Source of the DNA: CAYMRL01 sp964398985 | Lineage (GTDB): Bacteria; Deinococcota; Deinococci; Deinococcales; Trueperaceae | Reading direction: 5' to 3' | NCBI GenBank assembly: GCA_964398985.1 | Contig: CAYNOS010000006.1 | Location: forward strand, 22,782-86,781 | Length of the DNA: 64,000 nt | Shown: piece by piece, positions 55,633 to 63,873 of the stretch | Numbering within the stretch: position 1 is the first letter of the stretch | Layout of the letters: every line of letters begins with the position of its first letter | The notes under the pieces: generated by a model | Databases searched by the model: none | Told to the model about the DNA's origin: nothing | The model's input: only the letters and a program-made list of their open reading frames with translations | Made by a program: the position numbers and the translations under genes

Positions 55633-56567
55633 ACGATGTAGAACGTCCCGGCGCGCCACAGCACCACCGGAGCCGCGATCGAGGTCGCCGATGCCGAGGC
55701 GCCGACGGCGAGGCCGACCATCAGCTCGGTGACGCCGGCCGCGCCGGGCGTCGGCACGAAGAAGCCGATCAGGGTCACGATACTCAGCACCGACAGCACG
55801 TCGAGCAGGCGGGCTTCGGCGCCGAATGCCTGCAGCAGCGCCCAGAACAGCATGAAGCTGGCCAGCCAGGCGACCAGGTTGGAGCCGTGCAGCGCCGACC
55901 AGGTCGTCAGCGGCATGTCCCTGAAGGCGACGGCGCTGACGAAGTACTCGCGCGCCACGCGCGTGAGGCGCTCCGAGAAGCGCTTCAACGGTCTCAGCCG
56001 CGAGAGCCACAGCAGCGCCGTGTAGAGCAGCCGCGGGTAGCGCGCCAGCGCCAGCGAGGCAACCAGCGCGAGTACGGCCAACGCCCCGCCGAGGACGGCC
56101 GTTGCCGTCGGCAGCGCCAACGGACTGAACAGGAGCAGGTACGTCAGGCCCACGGGGATCAGCACGCCCAAGGCGGCGAGGTCGAGCACGAAGAGCTGGA
56201 TCGCGATCCCGAGGCCGGTGCCGACAGCCACTCCCAGGCGCTCGAAGGCCAGCATCATCGCCGGTCCGCCGCCGGTGCCGCTCGGCGTCATGGCGGTTCC
56301 GAAGACCTGCGCCACGTGGGCCAGGAACGCCTCGCCGCTGCGCAGGCGCAGGCCCTGGGCGGCGGCCAGCAACCTCAGCTTCACGACCGGCGCTGTCCAC
56401 AGAGCGAGCAGCGAGATGAGCGCGAGGGCGGCCAGAGCCAGGCTCGGCTGGTTCGGCCGGTAGATGGCGGGTGACAGCACGGACTCCCGGGTCGCCAGGT
56501 AGAGGCCGGCGATGCCGAGGCCGAAGCTGAGCAACAGCGCGGCGAGAAGGCGCTTGACGCCCATCAC
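55527..56567 (-). CDS. YbhN/AglD-type membrane protein (lysylphosphatidylglycerol synthase TM-like)
   Basis: The 346-residue polytopic protein has about eight helices and the family's central TPSGTGGGPAMM and late PTPGAAGVTELMVGL motifs. Members of this superfamily act as flippases or as the membrane half of MprF-like enzymes. It is the last gene of the six-gene spt-like operon. The start is GTG 56567 (GTGA overlap with the glycosyltransferase stop) or ATG 56564. Its 3' end overlaps the fusion gene by 106 bases. A role in flipping the product lipid is plausible. Confidence 0.83.
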   Translation of the reverse strand: MMGVKRLLAALLLSFGLGIAGLYLATRESVLSPAIYRPNQPSLALAALALISLLALWTAPVVKLRLLAAAQGLRLRSGEAFLAHVAQVFGTAMTPSGTGGGPAMMLAFERLGVAVGTGLGIAIQLFVLDLAALGVLIPVGLTYLLLFSPLALPTATAVLGGALAVLALVASLALARYPRLLYTALLWLSRLRPLKRFSERLTRVAREYFVSAVAFRDMPLTTWSALHGSNLVAWLASFMLFWALLQAFGAEARLLDVLSVLSIVTLIGFFVPTPGAAGVTELMVGLAVGASASATSIAAPVVLWRAGTFYIVYLLGPVCAWVLLSRSRGSWLEGRRRRAERREREK

Positions 56568-57880
56568 TGCCCCCCGGTGCGCAGCGCGCCTTGCCGGCGC
56601 GATCCGCGCTCCAGCAGCGCCTGATCCACGAGCTCGAACGCGCCTGGCTGCAGCGCGCCGGGACGGTCCTCGCCCAGAGCCCGCAGCGTGAGGTACTCGC
56701 CGATGCCTGCGGTCATCGCCGCGAAGTCCGGTCGCTCACGACCGGCTGGGGCGCGCTCGAGGCTGCTGGCGGGGCGCCAGGCCTCGACCACGTCCGGCAG
56801 CGTGCCAAGGTCCAGGCACAACTGCCCTTGACCCGAGGCCGCCAGGTAGTGGCCGACGGCCAACTCGTTGAGGCCGGCGTAGGAGGTCGCGATCACCGGC
56901 CTGCCCACCGCCAGCGCCTCCATCGTGCTGGCCGGGCCGGCCTTGCCGAGCACGACGTCACAGGCGGCCAGGTAGGTCTCCATGTCCGCGACGTAGCCGA
57001 AGACCCGCGGAGGGACTCCGTTGCCGGTGCCGCCCGCGCGGCCACCGTCACGAGCGCCCTCGAGCCTAGCCGCCAGCGCCTCGAGGGTCTCCTTCAGGCG
57101 CGCGTTGCGCCCACACATGCACAGCGTCTGCACCCCTCGCCGAGCGAGCTGCTCGATGGCCCCAACGAACTCGCTGCCGACGACGCCCTCGGCGCCGAGG
57201 CTGATCAAGCACGTGAAGCCCTCCGGCAGGCCCAAACGGGCTCGCGCCTCGGTCTGGGCGGGCGCACTCAGAAAGCGCGCCGCGACAGGGTAGCCGGCGA
57301 CCGTCAGCGCCGTTCGCGGCACACCGACGTTCACCAGGCTCTGGACCGCCGCCGTCGAGGGGGCCAGCACCGTCTGGGCGGCGGGCGTCGACCACAGGGC
57401 GCTGGCATCGAAGGGTTCGGTGGCGTACACCACGACCGGGACGGCGAGGCCGTAGCGGACCGTGGCCCGGGTGAAGGCGGTGGCCAGCCAGCCGTGGTTG
57501 ACGACGATCAGAGACGGAGGGTGGGCAAGGTAGTGCGCCGCGGCCGACTTCGCGAAGGCGTCGAGCAGCAGGTCCTGAGCGGCGCGCGCCAGGGCCGGTG
57601 CGGAATCCATCGCGCGCTGCGCCCACCTGACCAGCCGCGGGCGCTCCAACAGCCCGCGCCACGAGCTCTTGTGGCGCCGGTCGAGCGCCGCGAAGCCCAG
57701 CTCCGGCATGACCTCGGAGACCCTCACCGTCACCGAGCCTGCGGCGTGAGCCGCGACCGCGGCGTGAGCCGCGACCGACTCGGCCATCGCGGAGGCGGTG
57801 GCGAGGTGGCCGCCACCGGCCGCGATGGTGGCGAACAGCACCGCGCGCTCCTCGCAGCGGGCCTCTGCGGCGCGTGTCAC
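56564..57880 (-). CDS. GT28-type glycosyltransferase, MGDG-synthase-like
   Basis: The 438-residue protein has the MGDG-synthase/MurG-type layout: an N-terminal domain with IAAGGGHLATASAMAE that binds lipid, and a C-terminal domain with GKAGPASTMEALAVGRPVIAT. Family members add a sugar to diacylglycerol or ceramide-like acceptors. The GTG start overlaps the epimerase stop (GTGA). It contains an in-frame 18-bp tandem duplication coding VAAHAA twice. A processive or monogalactosyl type cannot be told apart here. Confidence 0.84.
   Translation of the reverse strand: MTRAAEARCEERAVLFATIAAGGGHLATASAMAESVAAHAAVAAHAAGSVTVRVSEVMPELGFAALDRRHKSSWRGLLERPRLVRWAQRAMDSAPALARAAQDLLLDAFAKSAAAHYLAHPPSLIVVNHGWLATAFTRATVRYGLAVPVVVYATEPFDASALWSTPAAQTVLAPSTAAVQSLVNVGVPRTALTVAGYPVAARFLSAPAQTEARARLGLPEGFTCLISLGAEGVVGSEFVGAIEQLARRGVQTLCMCGRNARLKETLEALAARLEGARDGGRAGGTGNGVPPRVFGYVADMETYLAACDVVLGKAGPASTMEALAVGRPVIATSYAGLNELAVGHYLAASGQGQLCLDLGTLPDVVEAWRPASSLERAPAGRERPDFAAMTAGIGEYLTLRALGEDRPGALQPGAFELVDQALLERGSRRQGALRTGGQ
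57741..57776 (-). repeat. Perfect 18-bp tandem duplication inside the GT28 gene
   Basis: The unit at 57741-57758 repeats exactly at 57759-57776, adding six residues (VAAHAA) to the N-terminal domain of the glycosyltransferase in frame. Confidence 0.8.
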
Positions 57881-58905
57881 GCTCGCCGCCAGCCCGGTGA
57901 GCGCAGTTGCGAGAGGCTGCGCCTCACGCCCTCCTGCCAGGTCACTGAAGGACGGTAGCCGAGCTCGCTGACAGCGTGAGCGATGCTGAAGTGCACGTCG
58001 TGCGCCATCAGGCCCGCCCGGTAGCGGGTGGTGGGCGGCTCGATGCGCGGGAACAGCGTTGCCCAGGTGGCCTCGACGCCGCTGGCGAGCGCCTGCGTCG
58101 GTCGGCCGGGCAGGTTCAGGCGTGGGGGCTCGGTGCCGGTCAACCTGGCGATCTCGCCGAACACCTCACGCCAGGTCGGCATGCCGTCATCGGCGATCAG
58201 GTAGACCTTGCCGGCCGCCGCCCTGCGCAGGCAGGCGAGCAGCACCCCGTCCGCAAAGTTCTCGGCATAGGCCGTGTTGAGCACCGCGCCACCGCGTTTC
58301 ATCAGCGGCAGCAGGCCGCGCTCGACGGCGCGCACGACGCGTTGGAAGGTCGTGTCGCGGCTGCCGAACGGCCACAGGCCCGGGCGCACCACGACGCCTT
58401 CGAGCCCCTCCTGGCCGAGCACCAGGTCCTCGCCGAGGATCTTGGAGTGCGCGTAGGCGCTGCGGTGGTTGTCGCGCGGCTGGCTCCTGGGATCGGCGTC
58501 GCGGAACCCGCTGTAGCGATGCACCGCGACGCTGGAGATCAGCACGAAGCGTTTGGCGCCGCTCCTGATCGCCTCATCGACCAGCGACTTGGTGCCGAGT
58601 ACGTTGGTGCGGTAGAAGGCGTCCCACGGCCCCCAGTCGGCAACGCGCGCAGCCGCGTGCACCACGACCTCGACGCCTTCGGCGACGCCGGCTATCGAGC
58701 GCTCGTCCTGCAGGTCCGCGCGCACGACCTCCAGGCGGCTGTCGTCGAGCACGCTCGCGAGGTTGGCCAGCTCCCCCCAAGGGGTCACCAGCGCCCTGAC
58801 CCGGCCGCCGGCCGCCAGCAGCCGCTCGGTGACGTGGCTGCCGAGGAAGCCGTGAGCGCCGGTGACGAGGATCTCCAGGCCGCTTGCGCTTGCGCCCGTC
58901 GTCAT
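57877..58905 (-). CDS. NAD-dependent epimerase/dehydratase, ceramide-reductase-like
   Basis: The 342-residue extended SDR has the glycine motif TGAHGFLGSHV and the active pair YAHSK, with an N-terminus and length close to 3-beta-hydroxysteroid dehydrogenase-like enzymes. Bacterial ceramide reductase (CerR) belongs to this superfamily, and the gene's place after spt- and ceramide-synthase-like genes matches the known order of steps. ATGA overlap with the CPBP gene. A UDP-sugar epimerase is the alternative, but the sequence lacks their typical length pattern. Confidence 0.8.
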   Translation of the reverse strand: MTTGASASGLEILVTGAHGFLGSHVTERLLAAGGRVRALVTPWGELANLASVLDDSRLEVVRADLQDERSIAGVAEGVEVVVHAAARVADWGPWDAFYRTNVLGTKSLVDEAIRSGAKRFVLISSVAVHRYSGFRDADPRSQPRDNHRSAYAHSKILGEDLVLGQEGLEGVVVRPGLWPFGSRDTTFQRVVRAVERGLLPLMKRGGAVLNTAYAENFADGVLLACLRRAAAGKVYLIADDGMPTWREVFGEIARLTGTEPPRLNLPGRPTQALASGVEATWATLFPRIEPPTTRYRAGLMAHDVHFSIAHAVSELGYRPSVTWQEGVRRSLSQLRSPGWRRA

Positions 58906-59645
58906 GGCAGCAGCTGGCCTTGGCGCGCGAGCACGCCGACGTCGATGATCAGCCCGACCGCCAAGTGGAGCAGGGCGGGGTAGACGATCGAGCGGCTCCT
59001 GAGCGCGATGATCCCGAACAGCAGGCTGGCGGGGGCAGCCGCCAGCATCTCAGGCAGCGGCTTGCCCAGATGCACCAGCGTGGCGCAGATCGCCTGCAGC
59101 CACAGGCCAGCCGTGACGCCCCAGGCCGACGCCACGGCATGGAGCAGGAAGCCTCGGTAGAAGGCCTCGAAGGCGAAGTAGTAGACCGCGTAGGCCACTG
59201 CCCACCAGGCGAGGGTGCGCCAGGAGCTCCCGACCCAAGACCCCGCCCACGGGTAGCTGCTCATCAGTCCCGCGTCGCCGGACGCGAGGAGCAGTATCGG
59301 GATCGCTGTCAACACGCACACGACCAAGGCGCCGAGGCCGAAGCGGTGATCGCCCAAGGTCAACCCGGCCGCGGCAGGCTTGCCGCCGAGCACCACGAAC
59401 AGCAGCCCGGGCAAGGCGAACAGCGTCACGACCGCCCACGCAATCCCGGCGAGCGCCACCTGAGGGTCGAGTGGGGCGAAGCGGAGTAGTTGTGGCCCGG
59501 GTGTGGAAAGCCACCAGTAGCCCGCCTGGCACACCACCGCCACCAGCAGGAAGAACCAGACCTTGCTCGGCCAGGCTGCGGTCGGTCTCGGGAACAGAGC
59601 CGCCAGATCGCCGAGGATGGCCCTCAGCGCCAGGAGGGGGTTCAT
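58902..59645 (-). CDS. CPBP-family membrane protein (type II CAAX-like)
   Basis: The 247-residue polytopic protein has the CPBP (Abi) core: YFAFEAFYRGFLLH in place of the usual EExxFRG, then a late histidine in LLHLAVG. Most bacterial members have no known substrate. Only one glutamate of the EE pair is conserved, so protease activity is uncertain. Its ATG overlaps the GNAT-type gene stop (ATGA). Its presence inside the lipid operon is unexplained. Confidence 0.75.
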   Translation of the reverse strand: MNPLLALRAILGDLAALFPRPTAAWPSKVWFFLLVAVVCQAGYWWLSTPGPQLLRFAPLDPQVALAGIAWAVVTLFALPGLLFVVLGGKPAAAGLTLGDHRFGLGALVVCVLTAIPILLLASGDAGLMSSYPWAGSWVGSSWRTLAWWAVAYAVYYFAFEAFYRGFLLHAVASAWGVTAGLWLQAICATLVHLGKPLPEMLAAAPASLLFGIIALRSRSIVYPALLHLAVGLIIDVGVLARQGQLLP

Positions 59646-60760
59646 AGCTGCTTCTGGAACATCCGGTACGTCTTGTACATCTCGCCGCCCGCCGCGACGA
59701 TGGCGCGGTTGATCGCGTGGTTGTCCTCGAGCGTCCAGCCGCACTCCCCGCCGACGATGCCGATCGCCTTGGCGCGGCGCACGACCTCTTGAATCAGCAG
59801 GAGGTCGAAGCCGCGTTGCCGGTACTCGGGCAGCACGCCGAGCATCACGAGTCGGGCGCGGTTGATGATGCGCTTGCGCCTCAGCAGGTGGAAGATCCCG
59901 GTGGGCAACAGCCGGCCGTCGAAGCGCGCCAGCACCTGGTTGAGGTCCGGCACGGCGATGCACACGCCCACCGGGCGTCCCTGGTACTCCAGGAACAGCG
60001 CCATCTCCGGCTCGACGATCATCTTGAGCTCGTTGGCGAGGTGGTCCATCTCGGCGTCGGTGAAGGGCACGTTGCCCCAGTTCTTCTCCCAGGCCGCCTC
60101 GTGGATGCCCTTGAGGATCTTGACCTCGTCATGGAAGCGCCGCATGTCCGCCGGCCGCACCACGGGCTGGTAGCGCTCGCGGCTGCGGTTGGCGAGCCTC
60201 CCGATGCGCTCGTCGAACGGCTTGACGGTGTCGAAGTAGAAGGTGTAGAGGTCCTTGACCTTGGCGTAGCCGGCCGCCTCCATCCACTCGGGGTACTCGG
60301 GTGGGCTCTGTGGCATCATCACGTACGGAGGCTCGTCGAAGGCGTTCAGCTGGAAACCGGCGCCGTCGTTCATCGTCGGGTTGACGGGACCGCGCACCGC
60401 GTCCCGGCCCAGCGCCCGCGCCTCGGCCTCGACCGCCGCCATCAGCGCCTTGGTCACGGTCTCGCTCTCGGCCTCGAAGAACCCGAAGAAGACCAGGTTT
60501 TCGCCGTGAGTGCTGTTGTGGAGGTCGTCGTCGATCACGGCCACGCGCCCGACGGTGCGGCCGTCCTGCTGCGCGAGAAAGAACGTGCCGCGCGCGTGCT
60601 GCCAGAACGGGTTCTTGCGGGGATCGATCAGCTCGCGCTGCGAGATCCGCAGAGGCGCGACCCAACGGTCGTCACCCCGGTACTTCCGGTAGGGGAAGTC
60701 GATGAACTCCTTGAGTTGCGGGCGGCTTGCGGCCTTGACGACGCTCGGCACGGCGGCCAT
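59642..60760 (-). CDS. Long GNAT protein resembling bacterial ceramide synthase (bCerS)
   Basis: The 372-residue protein belongs to a family of long acyltransferases whose start reads KEFIDFPYRKYRGDDRWVAP and continues KNPFWQHARGTFFLA, FFGFFEAE, RGPVNPTMND and ADPPYVMMPQS-like segments. Members include the bacterial ceramide synthase of Caulobacter, which N-acylates 3-ketosphinganine. ATG 60760, four bases after the spt-like stop, is favoured over an upstream in-frame start at 60790 inside that gene. Without a phylogeny an unrelated acyl acceptor cannot be excluded. Confidence 0.72.
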   Translation of the reverse strand: MAAVPSVVKAASRPQLKEFIDFPYRKYRGDDRWVAPLRISQRELIDPRKNPFWQHARGTFFLAQQDGRTVGRVAVIDDDLHNSTHGENLVFFGFFEAESETVTKALMAAVEAEARALGRDAVRGPVNPTMNDGAGFQLNAFDEPPYVMMPQSPPEYPEWMEAAGYAKVKDLYTFYFDTVKPFDERIGRLANRSRERYQPVVRPADMRRFHDEVKILKGIHEAAWEKNWGNVPFTDAEMDHLANELKMIVEPEMALFLEYQGRPVGVCIAVPDLNQVLARFDGRLLPTGIFHLLRRKRIINRARLVMLGVLPEYRQRGFDLLLIQEVVRRAKAIGIVGGECGWTLEDNHAINRAIVAAGGEMYKTYRMFQKQL

Positions 60761-60764
60761 GGCC

Positions 60765-62003
60765 TCAGATGACGCCGAGGCGACGCCCAACGACGGCGAA
60801 GGCCGCCAACAGGCGCTCGAGCTGTTCGGCGGTGTGGTTGGCGTTGACGCTGGTGCGGATGATGGCCTGGCCGTGCGGCACGCCTGGCGGCAGGGCGGGA
60901 GTGGTGAACACGCCCTCCTCCCACAAGCCCTTCCAGAAGGCCATGGCCAGCTCGTCAGGACCGACCAGGACCGGCACGATGGGCGTCTGTGAGCCGAGCG
61001 TGTCGAAGCCGAGCGCGTCCATGCCCCCGCGGAGCTGCTCGACGTTGCGCCACAGTTGCTCCCGGTGTTGCGGTTCGTTCTCCATGATCGTCAAGGCTTC
61101 GAGGGCCGCTGCCATCTGCATCGCCGGCAGCGCCGCCGTGAAGATGAACGGGCGGGCGTGGTGCTTGACGTAGTTGACGACCGCGCGGTCGGCGGCCATG
61201 AACCCACCGACGCTGGCGAACGACTTCGAGAAGGTCCCGACGATCACGTCGACCTCGTCTTCGAGGCCGAAATGCTCGGCGGTCCCGCGACCGTGTTCTC
61301 CGAGGACGCCGCTGGCGTGAGCGTCATCGAGGATCAGACGGGCACCGTGACGCCGCTTGATCGCCACCAGCTCGGGCAGCTTGGCGATGTGGCCGCTCAT
61401 CGAGAAGACGCCATCGGACACGATGATGCGACCGCCGGGCCGGCCGGCGTCCGCCGCCAACAGCCGCTCCAGCTCGCCCATGTCGTTGTGCTCGAACTTG
61501 CGCAGTGTCGCGAACGACAGGCGCGCCGCGTCGTAGAGCGAAGCGTGGTTCTCGCGGTCGTAGTAGAGGATGTCGTGGCGGCCGGCGAGGGCTGCCACCA
61601 CTGCCAGGCAGCCGAGGAACCCGGCGCTGAAGGTTAGCGCGCTCTCCTTGCGAAGGAAGCTGGCGAGACGGGTCTCGAGTTCCTCGTGGAGCGTCAGGGT
61701 GCCGGTGAGGAAGCGCGAACCGGTGCAACTGGTGCCGAAGGCGTCGAGCGAGCGCCGGGCCGCCTCCTTGAGGCGAGGATCCTGGGTCAGGCCGAGGTAG
61801 TCGTTCGAGCCCGTGATGACCATCTCACGGCCGTTGACCGTGACGGCTCCGCCGTTCTGAGATGCGATCGGCTTGAAGAACGGATGCATGCCGGCCGCAC
61901 TGGCCTCGTCGGCGCGCCTGAACTGGTACGCCTTCGCGAAGGCATCGGTCGACACGCGCTGCGCCGACGCACTAAACGGATCGGTGCGCGTTACCTCAGA
62001 CAA
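60765..62003 (-). CDS. Alpha-oxoamine synthase, serine-palmitoyltransferase-like
   Basis: The 412-residue PLP enzyme has H153 in the ring-stacking ENHAS segment, DDAHASG, and the Schiff-base K260 in GTFSKSFASVGGF. The GTFSKSxxxxGGF motif and the RPFIFTAALP that follows match serine palmitoyltransferases better than BioF or KBL, which have GTLGKA. It should join an amino acid and an acyl-CoA or acyl-ACP to a 3-ketoamine. TTG 62003 has GGAGG five bases upstream; ATG 62015 is possible. It is the first gene of the six-gene operon. Confidence 0.82.
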   Translation of the reverse strand: MSEVTRTDPFSASAQRVSTDAFAKAYQFRRADEASAAGMHPFFKPIASQNGGAVTVNGREMVITGSNDYLGLTQDPRLKEAARRSLDAFGTSCTGSRFLTGTLTLHEELETRLASFLRKESALTFSAGFLGCLAVVAALAGRHDILYYDRENHASLYDAARLSFATLRKFEHNDMGELERLLAADAGRPGGRIIVSDGVFSMSGHIAKLPELVAIKRRHGARLILDDAHASGVLGEHGRGTAEHFGLEDEVDVIVGTFSKSFASVGGFMAADRAVVNYVKHHARPFIFTAALPAMQMAAALEALTIMENEPQHREQLWRNVEQLRGGMDALGFDTLGSQTPIVPVLVGPDELAMAFWKGLWEEGVFTTPALPPGVPHGQAIIRTSVNANHTAEQLERLLAAFAVVGRRLGVI

Positions 62004-62039
62004 GGCTTCCTCCATACGATCGGGCCGGTCGATTCGGGG

Positions 62040-62045
62040 ACTATA
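62040..62045 (-). promoter_or_regulatory. -10 box TATAGT for the spt-like operon
   Basis: Minus-strand box; transcript start predicted near 62033 and a leader of about 30 nt with GGAGG before TTG 62003. Confidence 0.55.
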
Positions 62046-62176
62046 CCACCGCTGGGGGCCGTCTCCGGCGCCGCCGGCCCGCACAACCCTAAGCGATTGC
62101 CCGTGCGCGCGCAACAAGGAGCCCAGGCAGCGCCGGCGGTGAGGCGCGGCGCACGGCCCGGCGGCACTCGCCTTGC

Positions 62177-62182
62177 TAGAAT
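62177..62182 (+). promoter_or_regulatory. -10 box TAGAAT for the GNAT gene at 62258
   Basis: Predicted transcript start near 62189, giving a leader of about 69 nt with GGGAG before GTG 62258. The region 62046-62176 holds no gene or structure that I recognise. Confidence 0.5.
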
Positions 62183-62257
62183 CGCCTCACGCATGGGTTG
62201 CACTTGTTCCCCGCTGGTGAACCTCGCGTCGACATCTTCTCGAAGGGAGAGTGCAGC

Positions 62258-62827
62258 GTGCACTCGAACACCCTGAGTCTCGGACCGGCCACCCGGCGAG
62301 CCGACCCGTCCGATGCGGAGATAGTCCATCAGCTGTACCGGCTCAGCCCGGCGTACTTCGAGATCATCTCGATTCCGATCCCGACTCTGGACGAGGTCAG
62401 GACCGACTTGGCCACCGCGTCTTCCGATCCGCGTCGCCATACCGAACTGATCCTACTTCCCGACGGAACCGCTTCCGAGCTCAACTTGTCGGGCCAGGAA
62501 CCCTCCGATCCCGTCACCGGCGCGCGCGTGGCCGGCTACCTCGACTACAAGCTCGACTACCCCGAGACGGGGGACGCGACCGTCAACCTGCTGCTGGTGC
62601 TGCCCTGGCTGCAGAGCCTGGGGCTCGGCAGCGCCTGCGCCAAGGACCTCGAGGAGCGTCTGCGCGGCCGCTCCCGGCGGCTGCTCGCCAGCATCTACGG
62701 CAGCAACCCGCGCGCTCGCAACTTCTGGGAGAAGCTCGGGTACACGTTCGCCATCGATGCCCGACCGATCCTCGTGTGGTACGCGAAACTGCTGTCACCG
62801 GCCGCCTCGGCGGCCGCGGCCAGCTGA
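62258..62827 (+). CDS. GNAT-family N-acetyltransferase
   Basis: The 189-residue protein has the GNAT acetyl-CoA loop (LPWLQSLGLGSA) and the C-terminal NPRARNFWEKLGYTF. The N-terminal part (DPSDAEIVHQLYRLSPAYFEII) is typical of acetyltransferases that act on small molecules or protein N-termini. GTG 62258 has GGGAG eight bases upstream. A TTG 20 codons earlier is possible but has no ribosome site. Confidence 0.82.
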   Translation: MHSNTLSLGPATRRADPSDAEIVHQLYRLSPAYFEIISIPIPTLDEVRTDLATASSDPRRHTELILLPDGTASELNLSGQEPSDPVTGARVAGYLDYKLDYPETGDATVNLLLVLPWLQSLGLGSACAKDLEERLRGRSRRLLASIYGSNPRARNFWEKLGYTFAIDARPILVWYAKLLSPAASAAAAS

Positions 62828-62843
62828 ACAGCGACCACCTGAC

Positions 62844-63785
62844 GTGCCGACCTCTCTGCCGCTCGTTGTCGTCAGCGTGTCGCTCGGCTCGAGCCGTCGC
62901 GACACCGACCAGACGATCACGTTCCTCGGCCACCAGGTGCGCTTCCGGCGCATGGGCGTGGACGGCAACCTGGGAGCGGCGGTGAAGCTGGTCGGCGAGC
63001 TCGACGGCAAGGTCTCGGCGATCGGGCTCGGCGGCATCGACCTCTACGTGCCGGTCAGAGAGCGCCGCTACTTCTTCAAGGATGCCAAGCGCATGGCGAG
63101 TGCCGCCAAGCGCACGCCGGTGGTGTGCGGCGCCGGTCTCAAGGACAGCCTGGAGCGCTCGGTGGTGGCCAGACTGGCACCGGAGTTCGGCTTCGCCGGC
63201 GCGAAGGTGTTGATGGTCTCGGCCGTCGACAGGTTCGGGATGGCGCAGGCTTTCGTCGAGCAGGGGGCCGACGTGACCTTCGGGGATCTGATGTTCGCGC
63301 TGGGGATCGGCAAGGAGATCAAGAGCCTCGCCACCCTCGAGCGCCTGGCCCGTATCCTGCTTCCGGTCGTGACCCGCGTGCCTTTCGCCTGGCTCTACCC
63401 GCTCGGCGACAAGCAGAACGCGGCCCCGCAGGAGCGCTTTCGGCGCGTCTACGACGAAGCGGACGTGATCGCCGGCGACTGGCACTTCCTCAAGCGCTAC
63501 GCCCCGGCGGCCCTCCCGGGCAAGATCGTCCTGACCAACACCACCACCGCTGAAGACCTGGAGTTCTTGCGCAGCCGCGGCGTCAAGACGCTGATCACCA
63601 CCACCTTGCGACTGGGCGAGCGCAGCATCGGCACCAACCTTCTGGAGGCGGCGATGGTTGCCGTCGAGGGCGCGTCAGGAGAGCTGACGCGCGAGCGTTA
63701 CCTGCAACTCATCGATGAGGCCGGGCTGGTGCCGAGCGTCATCCACCTCGCCCCTGAGGGAGCCCCCGGGCAGGTGGTAAAGTAG
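62844..63785 (+). CDS. Conserved protein of a family sometimes labelled quinate 5-dehydrogenase
   Basis: The 313-residue protein matches from memory a family conserved in Deinococcota and some Firmicutes (VVVSVSLGSSRRD, IGLGGIDLY, CGAGLKDSLE, TNTTTAEDLEFLRSRGV, TTTLRLGERSIGTNLLEAAMVA). Its database label, quinate 5-dehydrogenase, is not supported by a visible nucleotide-binding motif, so I would treat the function as unknown. The start is GTG 62844, 16 bases after the GNAT stop, so the genes are probably co-transcribed. efp follows on the same strand. Confidence 0.7.
   Translation: MPTSLPLVVVSVSLGSSRRDTDQTITFLGHQVRFRRMGVDGNLGAAVKLVGELDGKVSAIGLGGIDLYVPVRERRYFFKDAKRMASAAKRTPVVCGAGLKDSLERSVVARLAPEFGFAGAKVLMVSAVDRFGMAQAFVEQGADVTFGDLMFALGIGKEIKSLATLERLARILLPVVTRVPFAWLYPLGDKQNAAPQERFRRVYDEADVIAGDWHFLKRYAPAALPGKIVLTNTTTAEDLEFLRSRGVKTLITTTLRLGERSIGTNLLEAAMVAVEGASGELTRERYLQLIDEAGLVPSVIHLAPEGAPGQVVK
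63778..63783 (+). promoter_or_regulatory. Candidate -10 box TAAAGT for efp
   Basis: The box overlaps the stop codon region of the preceding gene and would give a leader of about 84 nt ending in GGAGG nine bases before ATG 63874. Confidence 0.4.
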
Positions 63786-63873
63786 GCCGTTCGTCCGCTC
63801 CGACGCCGCGCCCGCGACGGCGCATCGGCGTGCCGGCGCGAGACCGTCACGCACACAGCGGAGGATTGTTTCG

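Noticed and set aside
57877..58905. UDP-glucose 4-epimerase
   Set aside because: The glycine motif and YAHSK fit the extended SDR class in general, but the gene context and the 3-beta-HSD-like look favour a lipid dehydrogenase; not excluded by sequence alone.
60765..62003. Call as BioF (7-keto-8-aminopelargonate synthase) or KBL
   Set aside because: The lysine motif reads GTFSKS...GGF as in SPT, not GTLGKA, and no biotin or threonine genes are nearby. The call remains open to phylogeny.
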